Under the pieces are notes generated by a model that was not told the origin of the DNA, did not search any database, and was given only the letters and a program-made list of their open reading frames with translations. A stretch of DNA of 64,000 nucleotides from Conchocele bisecta (Eukaryota; Mollusca; Bivalvia; Lucinida; Thyasiridae), in assembly GCA_029237695.1 (NCBI GenBank), contig CM055265.1:45569056-45633055 (forward strand), read 5' to 3'. The position numbers and the translations under genes were made by a program. This document shows, one piece after another, positions 12,701 to 27,700 of the stretch; positions within the stretch are counted from its first letter, which is position 1; the number at the start of each line of letters is the position of its first letter.

Positions 12701-15700
12701 GTATTTCCAACCGAGTATCATCTATAAACAAGAAATCAAAAACACTATAGAAATGAATGGCCTTTTTGTGGAATTTATCGGGGTATAAACTTGGAAAAGT
12801 CGCGGGAATACTGGACGAAGGCCGGAAGGTTCCCGCGATTTTTTCAAGTTAATATCCCCGATAAATTCCACAAAAAGGCCATTCATTCCTTATAATTTCA
12901 GCATTTGAAATAAATTCATCAAGAAAATGTGTTTATTTGACAGACGGCAGCCATTTGTTTACATTGACAGCACTGACAGCGCACCTGTAGAAAGTAGTTC
13001 GGCGTGGGAGTTTACTGCGATATAAATTTTGGACAGACTTGCTACGGGCCAATCAAATGTTAGGGAATTGTGTAAATATTTTTATGCTGGAATTATTGAT
13101 GGGTGATGTACCGTCATTTGTGGTTGTGACTGGAGAAATGGGGCTTATGGGATTTGTGACCAGTGTAGCTCCTGATCAAATAACACACTCCTGTAGCATG
13201 ATAACGATCTATGTCACTTGCTACATGCATGATGAGTGTTTCATTGATGATCTGGATCTACACAATTTCTCCAGTCACAGCCGCATTTGACATTGACCTT
13301 GAGCAATGGTGCCGCATGGGTGGATTATAGAATGAAAATACAGATTATACACATGGGTCCAGGGGCCAGACAAGCAACCATTGCCGACAGCACAATTTGC
13401 TCAATCTCAACCACAAACATGTACACGTACTTCAAGTCACCGATTCATCAGGGTATTATTATGTCCATTCATAATCAAGGTCATATGTGGCTTTGACTGG
13501 AGAAATGGAACTTATTGGTTTTGCGACCAGTGTAGATCCAGATCAGCCTGTGCATCCGCACAGTCTGATCAGGATCTGCACTGTTCGCCATTCCACAAAT
13601 GAAAGAGTCGTCATGCTTCTAACAAGCAACATAGATCGTTATCAGGCTACAGGAGTGTGCTATTTGATCAGGAGCAACAATGGTCACAAATCCCATAAGC
13701 CCCATTTCTCCAGTCACAGCCACATATACCGTTCCATATATCGATTGATTGATCACAGTTTTACACCCATTCAACACCAATGACACACGGCCAATTACCT
13801 CAAGAATAAGCTGGCGTTGCCCAGCCATGGTCGTGCCCTGTAGATTGTTAAGCTCGTTCATGAGGATCCTGTGGAGGGCCTTGACGTCGTAGAAGGCGAC
13901 CCCGTCTTCGTCCGTGTCCTCGATACTCGCGATCACCTGCTGGATGAGGCGCGGGTCGAAGAACTCGAGGTTCAGCTGGTCCGGGTACTGCTGGCAGAAC
14001 TCCACACAGTCCAGCAGGCTCATGATGCGGCGTCGGAACTGTCGCCCTGCAATACACGGGTGGGATAAGTTATAGAGAATAGTAGGTTAGTGCCGTGAAT
14101 GGGAAAAAATATCCGGCAAGGCTCAAGAATTTCTTTATTTCTCATCAGAAGTATGTGTTGTGACCACTCATTTGAACCGTCTCGCTAAGACGGTTCAAAT
14201 GAGTGGTCACAACATATACTTTGGTTAAGAAATAAGGAAAATAGATAGAGAATAGTAGGTTAGTGCCGTGAATGGGAAAAAATATCTGGCAAGGCTCAGG
14301 AAACGGGATGGGCAAGGCTCTGCCGAGCACATCCCGTTTCCGTGCCGCGCCAGATATTTTTTCCAATTCACGGCCCTAACCTACTATTCTATTTATCCCG
14401 TCTACACCTACAAATGGCTGTAAAATGCAAAAATTGTACTGACTGGATATCAAAAATGTTTTACGGCACCGTGTTTCACGGCACATACGCACTGTGTTGA
14501 CGGGATAAATAAGGTATAAGATGTATTTCATGCCGAAGATACCACTTTTTGATTGTGGGGAATTCTGAATATTTTCTTTATATGTGCTTAGAAATATATG
14601 TTGAGACGGCTCAAAAAGTGAAACGTCTCAGAAACAGCTAAGGTCCTATAGAGATGGGACCTCGGGTTCAAGTCTTCCGAGCGACCAGTGGGATGGAAAT
14701 ACTATGAAAGTATTGTTCGTGCCTAGGGCGGGGAATGAACCCACAACCTCTGTAGCCGATTTCACCAACATTGCAAAGTATACTTTTCTAGCAAAGTATA
14801 CTTTGAGGGAGTAATCATTTATTTTTCTTGAAATGCATTATTTCATATAGAACTAACAACTGCATATATTTGATGATTAAAAGTATGTAGAATTATTATA
14901 CTGAATTTATCACATTATCACAGCCAAAATGGCTGTGATAATGTGATAAATTCAGTAAAATAAAAATTAATAAATACATTCTTAAATTTAAAATTTCTCC
15001 CTCAAAGTATACTTTGCTAAAAAAGTATACTTTGCAATGTTGGTGAAATAGGCTACTGGTATTGAAGTCCAGTGCTCTAATATATAGGCCACAACACATC
15101 CCCACAGGTGAGATAAGTTATTTCATGCTCAGGATACAACTTTTTGTTTGTGGGGAATTCTAAATATTTTCTTCATATATGTTTAGAAGTCGAGACAGTT
15201 CAAACGAGTGGTCACTACATATACTTTCATCGAGAAATAACAAAACAATATTTTAAAATTAGCCATAAAGGTGTATTCCGAATGTTAATAATTCCAGCAC
15301 CAAAATATTTACACAATTCCCTAACATTTGATTGGCCCGTAGCAAGTCTCTGTCCAAAATTTATATCCCAGTAAACTCCCACGCCGAACTACTTTCCGTA
15401 ACCGTGAGGCGCAGTTAAAATAATTCTTAAGAAAACGGAAAATAAACACATGTTCTTGATGAATTTATTTCAAATGCTGGAATTATAAGGAATGAATGGC
15501 CTTTTTGTGGAATTTATCGGGGATATAAACTTGGAAAAGTCGCGGGAATACTGGACGAAGGCCGGAAGGCCTCGTCCAGTATTCCCGCGACTTTTCCAAA
15601 TTCATACCCCGATAAATTCCACAAAAAGGCCATTCATTCCTATAATGAATCAAACTATTCACTCCTAAATACCCAACATTGGGTTTTCAAAACTCATTTT

Positions 15701-18700
15701 TTTTATTATTCCATTAACCCGTTTCTTGCTGAGGATACGCCATTATGTTTGCGTAAAATACTAAATATTTTCCATCTATGTGCTCAGAAGTATATGTCGC
15801 GACCTCCATTTGAACCGTTTAAAAAAAACCGATATACATTCATTGAGAAACAACAAAAATAAAATATTTAATAAATTTCATACCCGTAAAGGTGTATTCC
15901 GAAAGGAATGGGTTAACAGAAAATGCAGATGTTTGTTTGTTTGTTTCTTTATTGGGGTTTAACGGCCTATCAACAGCTAAGGTCATTTAAGGCCGGGTTA
16001 ATGGGTTTAGTACTAAATCCCATATATTACCTGTACAAGAACATGTATGTGTCAAGTACATGTACAAATCGGGGGAAAATCCCAAAATCTGAATCTGAAA
16101 AACTGAATATTTACAATAACAAAACTATATATTCAGCCCAGAAATCAGAATAATCTTGATCTGATGCCAGGTCCTCACCACACCAGAATCACTTGGACCC
16201 CTCCCAAAAGCAGTAGGATCAGTAATAATCTTTAATACTACTTTTATAATGGGCAATAACCCAATTCAACTCCCAGGTAACAAAAGAGCCAAAAAACGTC
16301 CCTGAGGGCCAAACCAGGCAAATCGTGATTTCTATAAGGAGGAACCCCTACCGTTAATTTAGCCATCACATTCGCCCGACCACCACCCACTAAAATGCAG
16401 ATGTTGTTTTAGAATTGAACAATGCTGACAAATGCTGCAGGATCTACAGTGTTTGCAAATGTTCGCTTTATAGTGTGTAGGGGATTAAAGGGTTAACGGC
16501 ACTGGGTATAAGATAAGCACAGAACGCGATGACACAGGTGATAAGGTGTGTTGTTTGTCAAGACCCAGTTTTACCAGCAATGTAGGTAGAAAATGGTAGC
16601 ATCAGTTAACCCTTTCCAAACCACAGGCCTGTACCACTAGTGGAATTGGCAAACAGTATAGATCCAGATAAACCGGCTCGTGATGAGCCGTCTCATCTGG
16701 ATCTGCACTGTTTGCAAGTTATTTTCAAAATTGTTGAGAGCTAAAACACCCCTTTTTATACATGGACTAGTCTGAAGATCATTTTGTGATTAAACAAGAA
16801 TGTGAGAAGTGGATTCATAAAAATCTTATTACAAACTTTTTTATGATACAAAGTTGAGTGAACTGAGCCACCGGTCTGCAAGTAATTGGAAATACTGATG
16901 TACCTCTCATAGCTCGCCCATACTGCGAGGTCGTCTGGTCAGCATACCGCGAGAAGGACACTTCTGATTGGTCAGCACCAACCAACTGCATCACTGAAAT
17001 AGTTAAGCCAAATATAGGCGTCTATACAGGCTGAATGAAATATCAACCAGCGTCAATCTTATTACTAAGGAATAAGCCGAATATGTGCAACAGCTGTAAC
17101 ACAGCTCAGGTTCCGTCAATCAAACTTCTTCATTTCAAGCACAATATTCAACTATTTTGAAAGAATTTGACAAATATTGGCAGGATTAGCGCAGGCGAAA
17201 GTGTATACATATACTGGTCTATTACATGTGTTCTGTGTGATAGTGTATATGTATACTGGACTACACATGTGTCTGTGTGATGTGTATATGGTATTACTGT
17301 CTATAGTGTATGTAATGACAGTGTATAGGTATAACTCTGTCTATTACATGTGTCTGTGTGATAGTGTATATGTATACTGGTCTATTACATGTGTCTGTGT
17401 GATAGTGTATATGTATACTGGTCTATTACATGTGTCTGTGTGATAGTGTATTATATGGTCTATTCATGTCTGTGTGATAGTGTATATGTATACTGGTCTA
17501 TTACATGTGTCTGTGTGATAGTGTATATGTATACTGGTCTATTACATGTGTCTGTGTGATAGTGTATACGTATACTGGTCTACATGTCTGTATAGTATAG
17601 TATACTGGTCTATTACATGTGTTCTGTGTGATAGTGTATATGTATACTGGTCTATTACATGTGTTCTGTGTGATAGTGTATATGTATACTGGTCTATTAC
17701 ATGTGTCTGTGTGAGTATACGATATGTATATACTGTGTCTGTGTGATAGTGGTATACTACTGCTATTACATGTGTCTGTGTGATAGTGGTATTAGTATCT
17801 GGTCTACATGTGTCTGTGATAGTGTATAAATGTATACGGTCTATTACATGTGTTCTGTGTGATAGTCTATTGTATACTGTCTATACTGGTGTCGTGTGAT
17901 AGTGGTATTAGTGTATACTGGACTTAAATGGTGTTCTGTGATGTGTATATGTATACTGTCTATCATTGTGTCTGTGTGATATGTATTACGTTATACATGG
18001 TCGTGTGATATGTATATGTATACTGGTCTATTCAGTGTTCTGTGTGATAGTGTATGTTATACTGGTCTATTACATGTGTCTGTGTGATAGTGTATATGTA
18101 TACTGGTCTATTACATGTGTTCTGTGTGATAGTGTATATGTATACTGGTCTATTACATGTGTTCTGTGTGATAGTGTATATGTATACTGGTCTATTACAT
18201 GGTCTGTGTGATTAGTGTTTTACTATAACCGGTCCCTATTACATGTGTTCTGTGTGATATGTATAGTTTCTGGTCATTACGTGTTCTGTGTATAGTGTAT
18301 GTATATGGTCTATTACATGTCTGGTGTGAATTTGTGTATACCGTTATACTGGTCTATTACATGTGTTCTGTGATGTGTATCCGTTTATATATACTGGTCT
18401 ATTAACATGTGGTTCTGTGTGATAGTGTATACTTATACTGTCTATTCTTGTGTCTGTTGTGATAGTGTAAAATATGTATACTGGTCTATTACATGTGTCT
18501 GTTGTGAGTGTATACGTATACTGGTCTATATCCATTGTGTTGGTGTGATAGTGTTATACGTAAATTTTTGGTCTATTACGCAGGGTGTGTCTGTGTCATA
18601 TGTATAGTGTCTATCTTGGTCTATACATGCTGGTCGTGAATGTATAAACGTATACTGTCTATTACATGTGTTCTGTGTGATGTGTATAGTATATGTCTAT

Positions 18701-21700
18701 TACATTGTCTGTGTGATAGTGTATATTGTAAACTGGTCTATTACATGTGTTCTGTGTGATAGTGTATATGTATACTGGTCTATTACATTGTGGTCTGTGT
18801 GATGTGTTAGTATTAACTGGCTATTACATGTGTCTGTGTGATATTTGTATATGTATACGTAAGTAAACTATTACATGTGTCTGTGTGATTGTGTTTATGA
18901 TACGGTCTATTACATGTGTCTGTGTGATAGTGTATACGTATAGACTGGTCTATTACATGTGTCATGTGTGATGTTATATGTATAGGTCTATTACATGTGA
19001 TTCTGGTGATTGTTATATGTATACTGGTCTATTACATGTGTCTGTGTGATAGTGTATATGTATACTGGTCTATTACATGTGTTCTGTGTGATAGTGTATA
19101 CGTATACTGGTCTATTACATGTGTCTGTTGGTTGTGGTTAATATGTATACGGTCTATTACATGTGTCTGTGTGATAGTGTAATAGTTATACTGTCTATTA
19201 CATGTGTCTGTGTGATAGTGTATATGTACTGGTCTATTACATGTGTCTGTGTGATAGGTAATTGTCTCTGTACATGGTCTGTGGTGATTAGTGTATACTA
19301 ATACTGGTCTATTACATGTGCTCTCGTGTGATAGTGTATATGTATACTGGTCTATTACATGTGTCGTAGTAATGCTATGATAGTGTATATGTATACTGGT
19401 CTATTACATGTGTCATGTGTGATAGTGTATATGTATACTGTCTATTAACAATGTTGTGATGTGATGTGTATAGTATACTGGTCTATTACATGTGTCTGTC
19501 TAGTGATAGTGTATATGTGATACTGGTCTACTTACATGTGGTCTGTGTGAGTTTTATACGTATGGTCAATTACTGTGTTCTTGTGTATAGATGTATAGTG
19601 TATACTAGGTCTTATTACATGTGTCTGTGTGATAGTGTATATGTATACTGGTCTATTACATGTGTCTGTGTGATAGTGTATACGTATACTGGTCTATTAC
19701 ATGTGTCTGTGTGATAGTGTACGTATACTGGTCTATACTGGTGTCTGTTGGGAATAGTGTATACTATACTGGTTAATTACATGTGTTCTGTGTGATAGTG
19801 TTCATATGTATACTGGTCTATTACATGTCTGTGTGATAGTGTAATACGTATACTGTCTATTACATGTGTCTGTGTGATAGTGTAATATGTATAGGGTACT
19901 GGTGTCTATTACATGTGTCTGTGTGATAGTGTAGTATGTAATACGGTCTATTACATGTGTCTGTGTGATGTTGTATATGTATACTGGTCTATTACATGTG
20001 TCTGTGTGATAGTGTATACGTATACTGGTCTATTACATGTGTCTGTGTGATAGTGTATATGTATACTGGTCTATTACATGTGTTCTGTGTGATAGTGTAT
20101 ACTGTATACTGGTCTATTACATGTGTCTGTGTGATAGTGTATAGTATACTGGTCCTTTTATATGTGTTCTTGGTGTTAGTGTATATGTATACTGGTCTAT
20201 TACATGTGTCGTGGTGATGTGATTTGTTAATAAACTGGTCTATTACATGTGTTTTGTGTGATAAGTAATACGTATACTGGTCTATTACATGTGTCTAGTG
20301 CTGATAGTGGTAATACGTATAATGGTATTACATGGTTTCTTGTGTGATGTGTTTATGTATACTGGTCTATTACATGTGTCTGTGTGATAGTGTATATGTA
20401 TACTGGGTCTATTACATGATGTCTGGATGTGATATGTGTATACGTATACTGGTCATATTACATGTGTCTGTGTGATTAGTGTATACGTATTACATGGTGT
20501 TCTGGTCTATTACATGTGTCTGTGTGATAGTGTATACGTATACTGGTCTATTACATGTGTCTGTGTGATAGTGTATACATATACTGGTCTATTACATGTG
20601 TCTGTGTGATGTGTATTACGTATAACTGTCTATTACGTGTCTGTGTGATAGTGTATAGGTTATACTGGACTATTACATGTGTTCTAGTTACATGCTGCTG
20701 TGATAGTGTATAATGTATACTGGTCTATTACATGTGTCTGTGTGATAGTGTATACGTATACTGGTCTATTACATGTGTCTGTGTGATAGTGTATACGTAT
20801 ACTGGTCTATTACATGTGTCTGTGTGATAGTGTATATGTATACTGGTCTATTACATGGTGTTCTGTGTGATAGTGTATACATATTACTGGTCTATTACTG
20901 GTGTTTCTGGGATTAAAGTGTATACATATACTGTCCTATTACATGTGTCTGTGTGATAGTGTATATGTATACTGGCTACTACATTGTCTGGTATAGTTGT
21001 TATGTAATATTGGTCTATTTACTTGTGTCCTGTGTGATAGTGTAAACACGTATACTGGTCTATTACATGTGTCTGTGTGATAGTGTATACTGGTATACAT
21101 GCTGGTCTATTACATGTGTCTGTGTGATAGGTGTACGTATACATGGTTCGGTCTATACGGTTACTGTGTGATAGTGTTTCAAGTATACTGGTCTTATTAC
21201 ATGTTTTCTGTGGATATGTATAAGGTACTATTACATGTGTTCCTGTTGATAGTGTATAGTATACTGGTCTATTACATGTGTTCTGTGTGATAGTGTATAT
21301 GTATACTGGTCTATTACATGTGTTCTGTGTGATAGTGTATACGTATACTGGTCTATTACATGTGTCTGTGTGATAGTGTATACGTATACTGGTCTATTAC
21401 ATGTGTTCTGTGTGATAGTGTAATTAGTGCTATCAGACTGGTCCTATTACATGTTTCTGTGATAGTGTATATGTATACTGGTCTATTACATGTGTTTCTG
21501 TGTGATGCCTGTATATGTATATCGGTCTATTACATGTGTTCTGTGTGATAGTGTATACGTATACTGGTCTATTACATGTGTTCTGTGTGATAGTGTATAC
21601 GTATACTGGTCTATTACATGTGTCTGTGTGATAGTGTATTCGTATACTGGTCTATTACAATGTTAGTGGATAGTGTATACTAACTGGTCTATTCAATGTG

Positions 21701-24700
21701 TTCTGTGTGATAGTGTATATGTATACTGGTCTATTACATGTGTTCTGTGTGATAGTGTATACGTATACTGGTCTATTACATGTGTTCTGTGTGATAGTGT
21801 ATTTCGTATACTGTCTATTACATGTGTCTGTGTGATAGTGTATATGTATACTGGTCTATTACATGTGTCTGTGTGATAGTGTATACGTATACTGGTCTAT
21901 TACATGTGTTCTGTGTGATAGTGTATACGTATACTGGTCTATTACATGTGTCCTGTGTGATAGTGTATATGTATACTGGGTTCTATTACATTGTATCTGT
22001 GTATATTGGTATATTATACTGGTCTATTACATGTGTCCTGTGTGATAGTGTATACGTATACTGGTCTATAGCATGGCTGTCTGTGTGATCTAGTGTATAC
22101 GTACCGTACTGGTCTAGGTTACATGGTCGTGTGATAGTGTATAGTATACTGGTCATTACATGTGTCCTGTTGTGATAATGGTATACTGGTCTATTATTCA
22201 TGTGTTCCTGTGTGATAGTGTATTACGGTATGGTACTGGTCTATTACAAGTGTCTGTGTAGGTGTATAGTATAATGGTCCTATTACTATGTCTGGGAGTA
22301 TATTCCCGTATTTTTTACTGGTCTATTACATGTTTCTGTGTTTGATAGTGTATATGGAATCTGGTCTATTACATGTTCTGTGTGATAGTGTATATTGTCT
22401 ACTGGTCTATTACATGTGTCTGTGTGATAGTATACGTATACTGGTCATATTACATGTGTTCTGTGTGATAGTGTTATATTATATTACTGTCTATTACATT
22501 GTTCTGTGTGATGGAGTGTATACGTATACTGTTCTACTACACTGTGTTCTGTGTGATAGTGTATACGTATACTGGTCTATTACATGTGTTCTGTGTGATA
22601 GTGTATACGTATACTGGTCTATTACATGTGTCTGTGTGATAGTGTATACGTATACTGGTCTATTACATGTGTCTGTGTGATAGTGTATACGTATACTGGT
22701 CTATTACATGTGTCTGTGTGATAGTGTATACGTATACTGGTCTATTACATGTGTCTGTGTGATAGTGTATACGTATACTGGTCTACTTACATTGTCTGTG
22801 TGTGTGTTATACGTAACGTCCTTATTACATGTGTTCGTGTGATACGGTGGTCTATTGTTAGAATGGGCTATTACATGTGTCTGTGTGATAGTGTATATGT
22901 ATACTGGTCTATTACATGTGTCTGTGTGATAGTGTATATGGTTTTATACTGGTCTATTACATGTGTCTGTGATAGTGTATATGTATACGTATTACGATGT
23001 GTTCTGTGTGATAGTGGGTAATAGTTATACTCGGTCTATTACATGTGTCTGCCTGTGTAGTGTTATACGTAAAAGGTCTATTACATGTGTCTGTGTGATT
23101 CGTGGTATAACTATTACTGGTTCTATTACATGTGTCTGTGTGATAGTGTATATTATACTGGTCTATTACTTGTGTCCTGTGGTTGATAGTGTTACTATAC
23201 TGGTCTATTACATGTGTCTGTGTGATAGTGATACGATATACTGGTCTATTACATGTGTCAGTGGTGTAGTGTATTGTATATGGTATTACAGGTGTGCTCT
23301 GGTGTGATTAGTGTATATGTATACTGGTCTATTACATGTGTTCTGTGTGATAGTGTATACGTATACTGGTCTATTACATGTGTCTGTGTGATAGTGTATA
23401 TGTATACTGGTCTATTACATGTGTCTGTGTGATAGTGTATATGTATACTGGTCTATTACATGTGTCTGTGTGATAGTGTATACGTATACTGGTCTATTAC
23501 ATGTGTCTGTGGATTAGTGTATAAGGATTTATACGGTCTATTCCATGGTTCTGTGTGATAGTGCTATAGGTATACTGGTCTTATTACAATGTGTCTGAGT
23601 TTAGGTGTATTATTATAACTGGTCCTATTACATGTGTCTGTGTGATAGTGTATGTATACTGGTCTATTACATGTGAATTCTGTGTGATTAGTGTAGTATA
23701 TGTCTATACTGGTCTATACATGTGTCTGATGTGATTTGTAGTAGTATTACTGGTCTATTAACATGTGTTTTTGTGGATGTGTACGTCGTAAACTGGGTTC
23801 TAATTACATGTGTCTGTGTGATAGTGTATACGTATACTGGTCTAATTTTACATGTGTCTGTGTGGATAGTGTATAGTATACTGGTCTATTACATGTGTCT
23901 GTGTGATAGTGTATACGTATTACTGGTCTATTACATGTGTCTGTGTGATAGTGTATATTGTATACTTGGTCTATTACATGTTGCTGTGTGATAGTGATAG
24001 TATTAAACTGCTATATGTTCTGTGTGTTATTGTATAGTTATACTGGTCTATTACATGTACCGTGTGTGATAGCGTGAATACGTAATACTGGTCTAATTAC
24101 ATGTCTGTCCTGTGTATATTGTGTTGATATGTATACTTGGTATACATGTGTTCCTGTGTTGATAGTTATACGTATTACTGGTCTATTACAATGTGTCTGT
24201 GTATTGATAGTGTATATTTACGGTCTATTACATGGTGTTTTCTGTTGATTAGTTAATTACATAAACTGGTATTTACATTGTGTCTGTGTGATAGTGTATA
24301 TTGTATACTGGTCTATTACATGTCTGTGTGATGTTGTATATAATTACTGGTTATACATGTGTCTGTGTGTTATGTATAGTATAAACTGGTCTATTACAGT
24401 GTTTCTTGTGTTGATAGTTATATTTAACTGGTCTTTTTCATTTGTCTGTGTGTTAGTTGTATACGTATACTGGTCTATTACATGTGTCTGTGTGATAGTT
24501 GTATAAGTTATACTGGTCTATTACATGTTAGTGTAATATGTATACGTATACTGCTCTATTACATGTGTCTGTGTGATAGTGTTATACTATATGGTCTTAT
24601 TTCATGTGCTGTGGTGGATAGTGTTAACCTATACCTGGTCTATTACATGTGTCTGTGTGAATAGTGTATATGTATACTGGTCTATTACATTGTGTTCTGT

Positions 24701-27700
24701 GTCGATCAGTGTATACGTATACTGGTCTATTACATGTGTCTGTGTGTAGTGTATACGTATACTGGTAATTACATGTGTCTGTGTGATAGGTGTAATACGT
24801 AGGACCTGGTCTATTACATGTGTCTGTGTGATAGTGTATATCGTAAATACTGGTCTATTACATTGTGTCTGTGTGATAGTGTATCACGTATACTGGTCTA
24901 TTTCATGTGTTCTGTTTGATTAGTGTATACGTATACTGGTCTTATTTCAGTGTCTGTGTGATAGTGTTAATATATGGTCTATTACATGTGTCTGTGTGAA
25001 TAGTGTATACTGTATACTGGTTATTACTGTGTTCTGGTGATTAGTGTAATGTATATGGTCTTATTACATTGTGTTCTGTGTGATAGTGTATATGTATACT
25101 GGGTATATTACATGTGTTCTGGTGATGTGTTATGTATACTGGTCATTTACATGTGTTCTGTGTGATAGTGTGATATGTATACATGGTCTAGGTTTTATTA
25201 TTGATCATGTGTTCTGTGTGATAGTGTATATGTATACTGGTCTATTACATGTGTCTGTGTGATAGTGTATATGTATACTGGTCTATTACATGTGTCTGTG
25301 TGATAGTGTATAGTATACCCTGTTTTTATTTGTTCTGTGTGATAGTGTATAGATTTACTGGTCTATTAACATGTGTCTTGTGATAGTGTATATGTATACT
25401 GGTCTATTACATGTGTTCTGTGTGATAGTGTATATCGTATACTGGTCTATTACATGTGGTCTGTGTTGATAGTGTATTCGTATACTGTCATTAAGTGTTT
25501 CTGTGTATAGTGTATACGTATACTGTCTATTACATGTGTTCTGTGTGATAGTGTATATGTATACTGGTCTATACATGTGTCTGTGTGTAGTGGAATAGTA
25601 ATGGTCTTTTACCATTGGTTCTGTGTGATATGTATACTATTACTGGTCTATTACATGTGTTCTGTGTATAGTGTATATGTATACTGTCATTACATGGTGT
25701 CTGGTGATTGGTTTATATAATTTATGGTCTATTACAATGTGTTCTGTGGTGTTAGTGTATGTATACTGGTCTATTACTTGTGTCGGTGTATAGAAGTATA
25801 CTGGTCTATTACATGTGTTCTGTGTGATGTGTATAGTATACTTGGTCTAATTACATGTGTCTGGTGTGTTAGTGTAAATAATTATAAAAGGTCTATTACA
25901 TGTGTTCTGTGATAGATGTGGTATACGTATACTGGTCTATTACATGTGTCTCTGTGTGATATGGTGTACATATGTACTACTGGTCTATTACATGTTGTTC
26001 TGTGTGATAGTGTATAAAAATGTATACTGGTCTATTACATGTGTTCTGTGTGATAGTGTATGTGGTACTGGTCTATTACATGTGTCTGTGTGATGTGTAT
26101 GTATACTGGTCTATTACATGTGTCTGTGTGATAGTGTATACATATATACGTGGTCTATTACATGTGTTTGTGTGAGGGTGTATACGTATACTGTCTATTA
26201 CATGTGTAGTGTGATGGGTATTATGTATACTGGTCATTACATGTTCTGGTGTGGAGGTGTGTAATATTGTTATTACTGGTCTATTACATGTGTCGTGTGA
26301 TAGGTGTATATGTATACTGGTCTATTACATGTGTCCTGTGTGATAGTGTATATGTATACTGGTCAATACATGTGTTTTCTGTGTGATAGTGTATACGTAT
26401 TACTGGATATTACATGTCTTGTGTTAGTGTATACGTATACTGGTCTATTACATGTGTTCTGTGTGATTGGTGTCTAAGTATGGTCAGTACAGTGTCTGTG
26501 TTGATAGTGTAACGTATATGGTCTATTCAAGTGTCTGTGTGATTAGTGTATATGTTATACTGGTCTATTACATGTGTCTGTGTGATAGTGTATACATAAT
26601 GGTATACTGTGTTCTTTGTGATAGTATATGTATACTGGACTACTACATGTGTCTGTGTGATAGTGTATATGTATACTGGTCTATTACATGTGTTCTGTGT
26701 GATAGTGTATACATATACTCGTCTATTACATGTGTCTGTGTTACTGCGGGCCGTTTCACTAAACTTTGTACGACTAAAATGTTCGCTAGTGCAAAATTAT
26801 GAGAATTTCACATTAACAATGTTTTCTTGTAAACAATTATTGGCTTTATATTTATTGAGCATAGGCTGTATATGCAGCCTATGTTCAATAAATGTAAATC
26901 CATCAATTGGAATTTCCAGACGATCCTAAATTTGCACTTACAAACATTTTAGTTGTACAGTCGAGCACCAGTATCTCGATGATATCACCTATTTGGATGA
27001 TTCACTAGTCCCGAATTAAATCCTTATTTGTTTAATATAAATTTCCTCGGATATCTCGACCATGCCCTATCTCGTATATGTTCTCTATCTCGACTGTTCA
27101 TTCTGTCCCCTCCGTATAAAAATAGGTTAAAAATCTATACTCTATCTCGATATACATATACCTGGCTGCCAAAATCGATTTGGTTGACACTCATTTTCCA
27201 AACATATCAAACACAACAAAATAAATTCACATCTACCTCAGGTTGTTTGCTTAATTAGTCAACCTGGATATATTTGAGTGTTTGTCATGATTCATTAAGC
27301 ATATCAAGCTGGTCATTTACACAAGTCACTGAGAGACATTACGACACCTTGTAATGTTGATTATCTTACTACCTTTGGACATTACAGTAGAACTTCGATC
27401 GCTCGAACCGGCAACGGAATCGAGTTTGAGTTCGAGCGATGCATAGTTCGAGGGAATGAAGTTTCAAAAATGTACTGTCACATTCAGTCAATAAAATCAC
27501 TTATGTGAATATATGAGATGACCGATGTGACATGCCATTGTATATGCATTACATTTGGAGGGAGAAATGAAAAATAACAAATACAATTGTAAAGTTGCTG
27601 TTTTATTCAATATTTACATGTAATTATACGTCAAATAAACCGCTATGTTCCGCTTTGCGTCTATACATAATACTGGTATTCCCAGTGTCTAAAAATAGCA

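Noticed and set aside
17177..26929. Many plus- and minus-strand open frames of 60-130 residues (for example repeated MCLCDSVYVYWSITC)
   Set aside because: They are direct translations of the 41-bp minisatellite, with no codon or domain signal beyond the repeat.
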